Below, one piece after another: positions 10,749 to 20,459 of a stretch of 64,000 bases of DNA. Within the stretch, counting starts at the first letter, position 1. Each line of letters starts with the position of its first letter. Origin of the DNA: Trichostrongylus colubriformis (taxonomy: Eukaryota > Nematoda > Chromadorea > Rhabditida > Trichostrongylidae); contig OZ022256.1 in the NCBI GenBank assembly GCA_963978905.1, positions 3,703,501 through 3,767,500 on the forward strand, written 5' to 3'. The notes beneath the pieces are model-generated. The model made no database searches and was not told the origin of the DNA. It saw only the letters and a list, made by a program, of their open reading frames with translations. Position numbers and translations under genes: made by a program.

Positions 10749-11684
10749 GTATGATCATTCACACGGTTTGCTAAGAGAGACCTCCGCAGAAAAAGGGAAA
10801 GGGAAACGGAATCCCGTGAATTCCATCTTTCCCCATATCAATCGATATCGATCATGCTCATTTTGAGTGCTGAACTGTTTGATGCGCGCAGTAGTGTGCG
10901 CCAGCCCAACTGGTAACCTTGAGTGGGCTAAACTGCTAAATTATGAAAGTAGAGATGCTGAGGAATCTGACTCTGACATAGAGAAATCCAAAAAAAGTTC
11001 CCGAAAATTGCAAAAATAAGACTTTCTGACATTTGGCCTTAGACGGGATTAACGCATGAAAAAGCCTTTGAATCGATTCCCGCTAGCCATCATCTGAGAC
11101 CAACAATCACGTCTGGGGTGGAGGACCTGGGCTGATTGGTGGAGCCATGCTTGCTTCTTCGGATCTGCACGCTCCACGAGCTGGCACCCACGCCTCCGTA
11201 AAAGTACAGCCTACTGGTGTGGGTCGTACTATTATATCTCACCACAGTGTTAGCTGTACCCCAAATAATCCTGGAATGTGTTTTCAAGGAAGAGATAAGC
11301 AACTTAGTGATTCATGACAAGGAAGCTGAGTCACATATACACAGTTTGATACATGTTGATATAGTATGACATCTACGGTTTCTGTAAACACGTCAGTCGT
11401 GTAAACACATGGTCACTTCAATTTTAAAACGTTGCCTCCCACGGTAGTACAGCACCTTTTCATAACTTCCAGCGGCTCAGATATACAAAAATCCCTCAGA
11501 GGGGTCAGCAGGGCGGTCCTTCACCCAAGCCATCAGTCATTCCTTTGGTCTCATACATGTCACACTGTCCCGATTGGCTTCAGGGCTATAGTACGTGAGC
11601 CCTCCTTGCGCGAGGGGATCATGTGAATAATTGCTTAAGCAGGAAAAGATCTAATCTTTTCGAAAAAAAACTTCGGTCTGTTCT

Positions 11685-12115
11685 CTTATTCTAGGTATGC
11701 TCTTTTTATGCTTACAGAGCCTTGCTACGATCGAGCAGCGTAACATACCAATTTCGATGACATTTATGCAAAAATCCCATTTTTATTGTTCTTCCATCTC
11801 GAAATAAAGATTTCATGCTTACAGGAGCTTTGTTTCGATCGAGCCATGAAATACCAATTTCGATGAATTACACGTGAAAATGCTATTTATTACTGATCTC
11901 TTGTTCTTGGAATATATATTATTTATGCTTACAGGAGCCTTGCTACGATCGAGCAGTATTAATTCCGATGAGATTTATGCGGAGATGCTATTTTTATTGT
12001 TCTTCCATTCTTGAAATATGTATGCATTTTATGCTTACAGGAGCCTTGCTACGATCGAGCAGCTATAAGATACCAGTTGCGGCGGATATCATGTTGAATT
12101 AGTAATTATTATTGT
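11685..12115. repeat. about 105-bp tandem repeat upstream of the signal-peptide-like exon (copy A)
   Basis: There are four imperfect units, each with TTATGCTTACAGGAGC, CTACGATCGAGCAG, a TTTCGATGA block and a TTTTTATTGTTCTTCCAT block. Copy B (22615-23150) has five units at the equivalent place. The TTACAG|GAG context looks like a repeated splice acceptor, but no consistent frame runs through, so the function is unknown. Confidence 0.7.
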
Positions 12116-12312
12116 TATCGTATTCATTGTGTGCACATTTTATACCTATAAAAGTGTTATTTATACAATCTTTTCGGGGAGCCATATAATATCTATTTCG
12201 ACAGATATAATGCAAACTCAATAGTTTTCATAACTATGTAAGGTCCGCGTCTGGCGTTACTCCACATTTTATACAACTCCCGACGGGCCCTGTACGAAGT
12301 GTTGTTGGAACG

Positions 12313-12359
12313 ATGCGGCTCATTACGGGCTATCTACTTATATTCTGCTTGATCACACT
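12313..12359 (+). pseudogene. candidate first exon, signal-peptide-like (copy A)
   Basis: An ATG opens MRLITGYLLIFCLITL, a basic-then-hydrophobic stretch typical of a secretion signal, and is followed at once by the donor GTAAGT. Copy B has the same exon and donor at 23346-23392 (MRLITVYLLTFCLIIL). A likely next exon follows TCTCCTGCAG at 12462, but joining it leaves an early stop in both copies. The gene is therefore either broken in both or my splice choice is wrong. Other splice-like blocks follow at 12796-12850 and 13527-13656. Product unknown. Confidence 0.4.
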
Positions 12360-13526
12360 GTAAGTAAAACTCAATCGGTTGTTATCACTGAGGGAGGGGT
12401 AAACATCTTTATTCCAGGGGCTAGGAGCGAAAGGGTGTGCTTTTTGTTTTTTCTCCTGCAGTTGCTCTCTGTGATAAAGCCTCTGTGCCTGAAGAACATT
12501 TCGTTCTACGTAAAAACCCTATTACGTTTCTCTAATCTGTTATTCTATTACGTGAAGACTTGAATGGATCACTTGGAATTTCGGTCTGCTTCTGCTATAT
12601 ACAAGTGTAGGCGCTTGCATTCACTTCTTCCACCGGAGTAATTCATAAATGTTAGGAGTAGGTTCTCACGCCACATAAGGGTAAGCTGATCTCCTCCAGG
12701 ATTCGTAAGAAACTTTCCAAAGCTTAAAGAGAACTACCTACAAGCTATCTGCTTCTTTGCACTTTGCTATTCAGCTTGAACTAATCTATTTTAGCTGTGG
12801 GTTATCCGTTTCCAGAGGACGTGGAAGGGGACGTACGGCTAGCGGACATGGGTGAGTGTTAGTATTCCAATAAGATCATTTCCCCAGATCATTACCATTG
12901 CTATCGAGTAAGGATAAGGACCTCGAAGCTTGATGAGCTCATTCCTTATCACTGGTCCGTCGCGTGATCGTGATGAGGGTGTGTGCCTACAGCTTGGAAT
13001 TAATCAATTGGCGTTTGCGTTTTCTGAAAATGGACCTAGATGGCGCGCTGAAAGTGCATACACTCATTTTTCATCGCAGTGCTGGGCAGTGAGGATGTGC
13101 TAGGAGTAAGATCTTTCGTCAAATGAGAGTAAGGTGAGCCAATCCATCCCCGGATTTAAAAAAAACTTTCTAGAATTCTTAGAGAACCACTTTATAGGAA
13201 TGGACCCGACCTTTTACAACTAATAAAACCTTGACTGGGCACCAACTTACGTTATTTAGAAAAAAGCTCGAAGCTTATCGAGTAGCACAGTAATCTACTC
13301 CGCTCCAATCTACAGTAGCCTACAGTAGTCCACATTATTAACTCTACAGTAGTCAATGTAGTGTTCTGCAGGGAAAGGTTTATATTTTCGAAAACTATTC
13401 CAAGGGGATAGCTCAAGGACTACTCCTGCACTGATGGTCTGAAACACAGGAAGCAGCTCTCTTGCTGCTAAGCTCTCCAATTCCAATTCACTAAAAAGCT
13501 ATTTGCTACTTCTGCTGTGTTGACAG

Positions 13527-13656
13527 GGAGATGTATGTCACTAGGGCAGAAAATTCTCACCGCAGCATGCAGCTCGCTTGCGAGGAAGATCGCCTAGTCG
13601 GACTGTTCTGCGATGGTATGGTTCGACGATACAATTCTATCTTAGTAGTGCCAAAG
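13527..13656 (+). pseudogene. conserved 130-nt exon candidate (copy A)
   Basis: This block lies between TGTTGACAG and a GT and is open in one frame for 43 codons, including EMYVTRAENSHRSMQLAC and EEDRLVGLFC. The copy B versions at 29600-29729 and 32666-32795 have exactly the same length and an open frame. About four of ten differences are silent, while flanking DNA has indels. This suggests past coding constraint. Family not recognised; probably an internal exon of the gene whose first exon is at 12313. Confidence 0.45.
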
Positions 13657-14173
13657 GTTTTTAATAGGTGCCATGAACTTTTTCAATACACATCCTAGCT
13701 ACCGTTGTGGTCAGTTCTCTCCTTGAGAACCAGACAGCTCATAATTAGCTCATTACAGTTTCTAAGTAAGTTTATCAAGTTCTGGGCGTTGAGCAAGGGG
13801 AGCCGATACGAGGTCGCGTGATGCGATCTTCTGCTGTGCCTCCCTATGACTCTCTGATTTTCTTGACCCGATCCTATCATTTTCCTTATTTCAGAAGTGT
13901 GAATAATGCGAAGCGCCCGGAAACATCACCCTTTTTGTCCACGTTGAAATCCTTTATACCCTTTTGGGGTTAAAGGCGATAAGGTGGATGAAAGCTCGAC
14001 CCTCATTTACCGAACAGACCACCACTCGGATACGCCATCATAAAACTTGCAGAATTCTCCTTCTTTACTTATATATGGATGCTAAAGTAACTTTTGTTGT
14101 GTAAACCTTGAATCACGAAAGCACTGTAGTGTACACACTGAGCATACAGGAATCGATCACGAATAAAATAATC

Positions 14174-14637
14174 TCGAAAGGAATCGGAAGGAGTCCGAAA
14201 CAAGAAGAAGATGCAAAGAAATGAGCATTTTGTGACGAACACTGATGGTTAGAAGCGATAATTGGTGAAAAACTCGGATTCAACTTTGCGACGCTGTGGT
14301 GTGTATTCGCATCCCATTCGCATCCACACACAGATTTCCGAGTTATCCGCTGTAGGAGACGGGCCGCGGGTCAGCGTTAGTTGTAGCACCTGACTCGCAG
14401 CGCAGTGGAGTGACCATTCTCAAATACATTAGCATCCATGTAAGTACATCTAGAAACAATATAAGAAAGAACAAAGTTAAAAGTAAAGGAAAAAACAAAT
14501 TTATAACAGAAACAACTCGTCTTGGCACCATGCCAAGGCGTCAAATCGGCGAGTTTGTGCAATGGCGGCCACTTAAACTCGTCCACACTACGTCTGTTCT
14601 ACTGTAGGTCAATATTACCCCCTTCCGGTGTCTTTAA
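14174..14637. mobile_element. TTAA-target MITE, copy 2
   Basis: The element 14178-14633 starts AAGGAATCGGAAGGAGT and ends ACCCCCTTCCGGTGTCT. The right flank is TTAA; the left flank is now TCGA, a mutated TTAA. The paralogous site near 30770 (AGTCATTAAAACAAAG) has a single TTAA and no insert, so both ends are confirmed. Homologous along its length to 5019-5475. Confidence 0.75.
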
Positions 14638-15060
14638 AACAAAGAAATTGCGAATTCCTCATGATTTTTCTAACTTTCAGTGCTGTCGGCCAGCACTGTC
14701 TGAGCCTCATGGGACACAACGGCTGACAGGCAATGCTGCCCTTCTCCATATAATTCCTGAGAAGTTTCGATGCAAGGGATCCGTTTTTAATTGCGGATTT
14801 TTTTTTTTTTTTCAGGGATTTTTTTTTTCTAAGAGCACGCTGGACTGCTTGCAACCAATAATCTAACAAGGGAGGGGTTTCAACTTCCCATGGTACATTG
14901 AGTTGAGACCAAGATCAATCGATAGAGCTCCGAATACTGATTATAATTGTGAAAGTCAAAATTGCAAAATGCCGTTCTGAAGCGAATTAAGAAGGGTCAA
15001 AGTTTGCCGGTGACTTGTCTGTGACAGCACTTTGCCATCAGCACTGCCGTTGCTTAGATA

Positions 15061-15139
15061 GTAACGATCTTCGTTGCTCAGTGGTAAGATCCCGGTTCTG
15101 TAGGCGTGAGGACGTGGGTTTGCTCCCTTTCGGGGCGCA
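15061..15139 (+). other. tRNA-like segment (second copy)
   Basis: Counterpart of 183-252: GCTCAGTGGTAAGATCCCGG and GTGGGTTTGCTCCC recall boxes A and B, but no cloverleaf closes. Confidence 0.3.
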
Positions 15140-15710
15140 CTTTTTTCCATTTCGTGCATCACCGTCAGTAAGTGCTTTATTTTCACTTCTAAACATTTCC
15201 TTGTATGATATTCGCGCGTATGGGGGTCGAATTGCCCCTCTATGCAAATTTTAAGCCGGATCCAGTTTTTGGCCCAACTTCGGAAAATTAGGGGTGGCCA
15301 GGGGTTAAGTTGAAGTTTTTTGAATTCCCTTCCACAAAAAATCCTGCAGGCTGAGCAAGATAACCTGAACATACCTATCACACTTGCCCATCACACTAAC
15401 GCACGTTACAAGCGCCAAATAAGAGCATTTTCTCGACAAGGGTCAACGACTTCTCCTTTGTTGAATGGGTCACCAGCCAATAGCCCATCAATTTTCCCGA
15501 GGTTTGGTCAAATTCTCGAATTGGCTGAAAACTTGTCCCATGGGGTAATTTGATCTCCTGAACACGAAAATCACACTAGTTTTGCGTGAAAAGTATGGCT
15601 CGCGCGCTATGGGCTCCCAAACATACCATGAAATGGTATTATTTTTTTCAGAAAACCCCTTCATAACTTCATTCAGGGAATTGTTCGACAGATTCTTAGG
15701 GAATGATCAT

Positions 15711-16192
15711 TGTCGATTGTTTTTCTTTTGTATGCCAACACGAGGTTAGTTGTGGAACCTTTATTGGCCTAACGTTTCCACCTTCTCGTCTTCTTCAGAG
15801 GCCTGAAGATGGCTCGAAGCTCTTGATTTGCAAAATATCCGAACAAGCGCCTCCTCCCCTCTAGCGTTTCCGGCTAGAGGGGAGGAGGCGCTCAACATCG
15901 AGTCAAGTAAGACTCATTCGCCCTTACTGACACATGTGATTGAGGCGCGAGCTGCTGCTCCGCTGGTGGAATCTTGGGTGAGTTTGTTGTTTCATTACCG
16001 GGTTGTCCGAGAGCGATCTCGAAACGACGCCGGAAACGCTAGAGGGGAGGAGGCGCTTGTTCGGATATTTTGCAAATCAAGAGCTTCGAGCCATCTTCAG
16101 GCCTCTGAAGAAGACGAGAAGGTGGAAACGTTAGGCCAATAAAGGTTCCACAACTAACCTCGTGTTGGCATACAAAAGAAAAACAATCGACA
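15711..16192. mobile_element. fold-back element with 163-bp inverted arms
   Basis: The arms 15711-15873 and 16030-16192 are nearly perfect inverted repeats, starting TGTCGATTGTTTTTC and meeting at CCGGAAACGCTAG. A smaller palindrome (15849-15891, CGCCTCCTCCCCTCTAG and its complement) lies at the inner end of the left arm. The 12-mer AATGATCATTGT occurs at both 15702 and about 16231 and may be a target duplication. The open frame 15828-16142 is a by-product of the palindrome. Confidence 0.65.
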
Positions 16193-17248
16193 ACTATGCC
16201 GAGGTTTCAACAAGGGAGAACATGGGAACTAATGATCATTGTGTTTACACTGATCTCATATCAATGCTGTTTAAAAGGACGTACTCCCGAGTAATGTTCA
16301 ACTCTGTTGTATCTCAATAAACGACTTCCGGCTGTGTTGTGGAGCTATAACAATTCTAAATACAGATTTGAGATTCAAAAGCGCATCCAGTGGTATGTAT
16401 TTCATTGCAAATGGCCATTTGGACAAACCGTCTGATCACAAAGCGCCTCGCCATTGAGGCATCACAAGCAAACTTTGATCCCTCCTACCTCGTTTCAGAA
16501 TGGCATTTAGCAGTTGAGGTTTTCACAGTTATAATGTGTAACTGTGGAAAGTTGAAACCCTTCCCTGGTAAGACCTGGCTGAACATCACAGTTAGCTGAT
16601 TCAAAGAAAAGCCCAAAACTCATCAAAACACTATAATAATCTGCACTAATCTTCAATAAGCTGTAGTAGTCTACACTAATCAGCATTAGAGTAATACAAC
16701 TAGTGCTTTACAGGAGCAGATTTACATTTTTTGAGAAGTATTTACCAGTGGAATACCTCAAGGATTACTTCTGCAGTGCTGTCCTGATACCCAGAGAGCA
16801 GCTCTATTTTTTCTACGCTTTCTACCAATTGACACTCAAACTTTGATATAGAGGAGTAGCACAGATGGATCAAAACCCAACTGCCACTTCTTCTCTATTG
16901 ACAGAAAGATGTGTGTCAGAAGGGCGGAACATATAGCTCCTTTGCCATGAAAGGTTTCCAAAAGCAATTTTTATCAGAGGTACACCACGCGTCGGAGTGC
17001 ATCTTCCAACCAGACTGCACCCACCCAACCAATTCAATGTGGCGTACACATAGCGAAAGAAGCCTGCGACCCATTGCGATTAGGTTAAACAAAAATTGCA
17101 GTGTGAAGGCATTGTTACTATGCGCGATGCCATGAAGCAAAGAAGGCTTCAGTACTCTTACGCGGACCCTGCTTGGGGAAAATTTTCCCTTGTAAGACTG
17201 CTCGTCCTTTCCTCTTTTTCGTGAGTGACTCAGGACCTCTGCTTTCAG

Positions 17249-17373
17249 GAATTGGCGCGAGATAACACTAGTTTAGCGCAAGCCGTGCTTTCGAAAGACC
17301 TCACATTTTTGAAGGTTTGGTCTACTGAGAAGCCTACAGGTGGCGCAAAGCTCGTGACTTGTGACATACCCGA
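17249..17373 (+). pseudogene. candidate internal exon
   Basis: A block between CTGCTTTCAG and GTAAGT stays open for 41 codons, including ELARDNTSLAQAVLSKDL and KVWSTEKPTGGAKLVTCDIP. The homologous stretch at 34866-34970 in copy B has frame-breaking indels. The splice sites are good by nematode standards. The family is not recognised and the adjoining exons cannot be joined with confidence. Confidence 0.35.
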
Positions 17374-17400
17374 GTAAGTGCCTCACCGCTCTAGCACTCT

Positions 17401-18189
17401 TAACAGCCTTCCAAAAACACTTTCGACAGCCGCGCGAATCGCGCAATCGCCTGAATCGCGTCTTTTGAACGAGCCTAGGAAAAAGGGAAAGGAGCTGCGA
17501 AATGGTGAAATGAGTCTCTTGTGCAAAAAAAAAAACTTGCTGACTATGTAAGTAGTGGATCTACAATGCACTTTGTCCCCTCCTCACAATGACCCGAATT
17601 TTTATTCGATGGAAACATTTGGGTTATGGGTTACATCACGTGGATTGTAGAACATGAAACGAATGTGAGTCAGACGGATGCGAAATAATATTTTCACCAA
17701 AAACGAAAAACAACACGCGAGCTTGAAGCTTTGCAGAATAAGAAGTGCAGAAAGCTCAGACCAGTTCGAACTCCCATCCTGTTTGGAAGCCACGAGAGCC
17801 GAGATCCTTCCGGGAAATAATAGGGAAGGGGGGGGGGGTGGGGAGTGAGGAATTGGGCAGAATAAGTGGCCGTGCCGGAAAATGACGGCTCTTCATAAAA
17901 TGGCCAGATGCTAACAGTTCGCATTAGTTATCTTGAAATCAAGGACTGTATGAATATTTCTGAAAATATGTCACGCTGGACGGCGAGCGACGTATTCGTG
18001 TCCGTCATGGAGGTGAGCAATCTTCTCAAAATGCTGCTGAAACATTTCTGACATCAGAAAGTGCACTCGTTCCAGCATTGTGACATACTCTCGGTCAGAC
18101 CCGTCGTTGAATAAATGGAAAATGATTCACATTCCTTCGTTAGCGCATAGATTGACCACGAAAGAAATAAGGCAGTGCGAGCTGGCGCA
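17401..18189. other. no recognisable gene
   Basis: No coding, RNA or TE signature is seen apart from an A tract (17525-17535) and a G tract near 17830. Confidence 0.5.
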
Positions 18190-18416
18190 ACTACACCAGC
18201 CTCAGATCGGGAATCGAGCAGGACTCAGCGGATAGGTTTGACATGTAATGAAGAGCCAGTGCTTTATCCTCCCAGACGAGTCTAGCACCAATTCACCGAC
18301 CATGGAAAGATGGAAGGGCCGATCGGTCTGAGCAGGCACTGATGCGAAACTTGATCCCCGTACCATAGGAGTGGGAATGCGCGCCACCTATCACTACACC
18401 ACCTACACACTATGAC
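18190..18416 (-). mobile_element. tRNA-derived SINE-like sequence
   Basis: Read on the minus strand, it opens with a tRNA-like head: box A-like GGTGGTGTAGTGATAGG and box B-like GGGATCAAGTTTCGC about 35 bases on. A body follows with GAATTGGTGCTAGACTCGTC and GGGAGGATAAAGCACTGG. This is the usual SINE arrangement. No clean tail or target duplication was found, so the ends are approximate. Confidence 0.45.
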
Positions 18417-18827
18417 AAATTAATCATGGGGGAATTTTCAAATTCGCCGAAATCCCGAGGTCCCGAAGTATAATAGATCAGATTAGCCGAACCCCTGGTA
18501 ATTGCAGATCATTAAGATCAGTCAAAACTTATCGAAAGCAGGGAATGGGAACGGGGGGCGGGGGGTAGAGGGGTAACATAGGCCAGCGCATCTGAATCCA
18601 CGTTCCAGCTTAATCACTACAAGCCACTAAAAAAAAGGGAGATCAAAACGAAGAAAAGATTGTGATTGGGAGATATGAATTTCACATAAGCTAGCTTACG
18701 TAGTTAAGAGTCCAGATGTTCAAATTCGTCCCCTCCCCCTCTACCCTTCTGTTTCTCATAGCGCCTAATTCATTGAGCAAAGGGGATGTACTGCAGCTAG
18801 ACCAGATGTGATGCAAAATAAACGCTA
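18417..18827. other. no recognisable gene; G-rich patch
   Basis: 18551-18582 (GGGGGGCGGGGGGTAGAGGGG) contains four G runs that could form a quadruplex. Otherwise nothing is recognised. Confidence 0.4.
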
Positions 18828-19057
18828 GGTCAACTAAAGTCGGGGAGACGTAAAACTTTCACCGACGTCTCAGCTCCTTTCCCTCCCTAGGCTTGGGCTA
18901 CAGCAAATAAGACGGTTGCTTTATCATATAATTGGAGAGGATGTAATTCATGAATTACAGCCCAAGCCTAGGGAGGGAGAAGAGCATCGTGGTCCGTGAA
19001 AAGTTGAGCTTCCCCCCTCCACCCCCGCCAACCCCCTCACCCAACTTTAATTGACCC
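18828..19057. mobile_element. short hairpin MITE, copy 2
   Basis: GGTCAACTAAAGTCGGGGAG at the left is echoed in inverse at the right (TTTAATTGACC). The inner arms CCTCCCTAGGCTTGGGCT and AGCCCAAGCCTAGGGAGG are perfectly complementary. Same family as 5687-5893. Confidence 0.6.
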
Positions 19058-19184
19058 GAGGCACGAGACGTCTCAATGACAGCACACCCAAAAAATGTCA
19101 ACGTCTACTGAAAACTGTATGACTACGGAAGTGGATACTGTGGCAGGGTAAACAAAAGCAAGGAGGCATCACGATGTGAGATAA

Positions 19185-19376
19185 CTTGAAATCCCGCACC
19201 ACAATATCGTAGCCGGCATCTTATTGAGAAATGCCGATAAAAACGAGATATTAAGCTATGGAAAAGGAGGAACGAATCTGGATCCAAGGCAAATAAAAGA
19301 AATAATCGATGAATTCGAAAATCCTGGAAGGCAGTTACAGTCTTTCATACAGAAACTTGTTCCTAACAATGCTTAG
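19185..19376 (+). pseudogene. candidate terminal coding exon, unrecognised protein
   Basis: An open frame ending TAG at 19374-19376 translates to a protein-like sequence including VAGILLRNADKNEILSYG, LDPRQIKEIIDEFENP and QSFIQKLVPNNA. It has no ATG, so it would be a 3' exon, perhaps after the acceptor-like ATATCGTAG ending at 19212. Composition (balanced, amphipathic) is better than chance frames nearby. No family assigned and no neighbouring exon found. Confidence 0.35.
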
Positions 19377-19894
19377 GGTCCTCAGCAGGTTTACAACGGC
19401 AATATGATAGATCCTACTCGTGGAGAGCAAACACGATGACTGGGCTAGTTCCCACAGACGACCAAAAAAGTCACAGTTAACCACCAAGGTAGAAGCGGCC
19501 GTCGATGTTCGAGGGTTTTGTGAGAGTCGTTACTATTGGTTAGCTGCGAGAACGTTTGGTGAAGCTACTGCCCGTCTGTTGTACGTATGCAGTCGTAATA
19601 GACCACTCTGATTCAATGAAATATTGACGGTAACGGTGATCGCTGGCTTGGACTACTGGAAAATCAGCAATTTGTTGTTTTATGGCAATTAAGCATATCA
19701 AAGTGACGATCGGAAAACTTTGGCTTGATCCAGAAAGGGTGTGTATCGTAAGGACAGGATTTCACGCCATGTGGCGCAATGCATGCAAACCAGGTGCATT
19801 ATATGTAAGCGGGTCTTGAAACTATTACTGCTTCCGATGCTTTCACTCACACTTAATCCACTTTTGTTGAAAACCAATTACATACAGTACACGC
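19377..19894. other. no recognisable gene
   Basis: Only short frames are present and no element termini are seen. Confidence 0.5.
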
Positions 19895-20207
19895 CCTCTG
19901 GCCCAGCATGTTTTCACTTTAGTATTACTGACGACTATCGTTTTACTCGCTGCATTCTGTGAAGCCGCGTTCATATCAAATTGAATGGGATTTTCGGCGA
20001 ATCGACGTAAAGCAAAAGATGCGTATATATCGAGAAAATGAGCGCATCCGCGATTTTGGCTATTTACCGCAATGCAAATACACTGACGTGGTGGTACGTA
20101 TCATGCCCAAAAGTCCCACGTTGCGGATGCTCGATGCGCCGATGCGTCGATGCGTCAATCCCATTCAGTTGAGAATGAAAGCAGCCTAGGAAATACTACT
20201 CACTGTG

Positions 20208-20459
20208 ATTTTGATATTTTTGATTTTGATTTTTGATACTGCTGTTTATCGCCGCAGCTCACGATGCGAATGTTAGGGCTCAACACGTTATACGTGTGAG
20301 TGCTGATAAGCTATGGTGAATATACCATTCAAAACCTAAGCTAAGGTTAAAAGGATGTTGGTAGTGTATTGGATTAGCACATATCCCCTGAAAGGATCAA
20401 GTGCGTCGAGTCCCGTCCGACACCGATGCTTTTGCCCATAACTCAGCATCCTTGTAGTA
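20208..20459 (-). mobile_element. SINE-like retroposed insert with 13-bp target duplication
   Basis: The insert is flanked by ACTACTCACTGTG at 20195-20207 and 20460-20472. Copy A (about 8255) has that 13-mer once and no insert. On the minus strand it ends in an ATCAAAA-type repeated A-rich tail, as SINEs do. Box A/B-like motifs (ATTGGATTAGCAC, GCGTCGAGTCCC) are present but lie on the plus strand, opposite to the tail. The promoter orientation is therefore unclear. Confidence 0.6.

Larger units (their letters stand above)
8714..10913 (+). mobile_element. non-autonomous Helitron with minisatellite core
   Basis: The 5' end is TC (TCCTACTTTATATAATCGGC). The 3' end is CTGG, preceded 12 bases upstream by a 6-bp-stem hairpin GCGCGC-AGTAGT-GTGCGC. 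The insertion lies between A and T without target duplication (flanks CCAGAA | TAACCTTG). The paralogous segment at about 20920 carries the empty site (CAGGA | TAACCTTG). These are the hallmarks of Helitrons. No Rep/helicase is encoded. Inside are a 146-bp tandem repeat, a second nested 5' terminus at 9763 and an inverted 3' terminus at 10670. Confidence 0.8.
14867..16568. mobile_element. Harbinger-like TIR element, copy 2
   Basis: The left end CAAGGGAGGGGTTTCAACTT is inverted at the right end (AAGTTGAAACCCTTCCCTGG). The element is flanked by TAA on both sides (14864-14866, 16569-16571). The paralogous locus near 31020 reads AATCTAAGACCTAGCTG with one TAA and no insert. A 3-bp TWA duplication is typical of PIF/Harbinger transposition. 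Inside lie a tRNA-like segment (about 15061-15139) and a nested fold-back insert (15711-16192). No transposase is recognised, so it is non-autonomous. Confidence 0.65.
7905..17400. repeat. ancient segmental duplication, copy A
   Basis: Host sequence aligns in order with 19895-35000 once insertions are skipped: 7905-8713 with 19895-20925, 10914-11360 with 20926-21369, 11361-12900 with 22294-23908, 12908-13520 with 24469-25320, 13520-14170 with 29590-30760, 14638-14866 with 30775-31020, and 16572-17390 with 31030-35000. The copies differ by frequent substitutions and small indels, so the duplication is old. Each copy preserves empty sites for insertions found in the other. Confidence 0.7.

Noticed and set aside
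15828..16142. 104-codon plus-strand frame
   Set aside because: It lies inside the fold-back element and is created by its palindrome.
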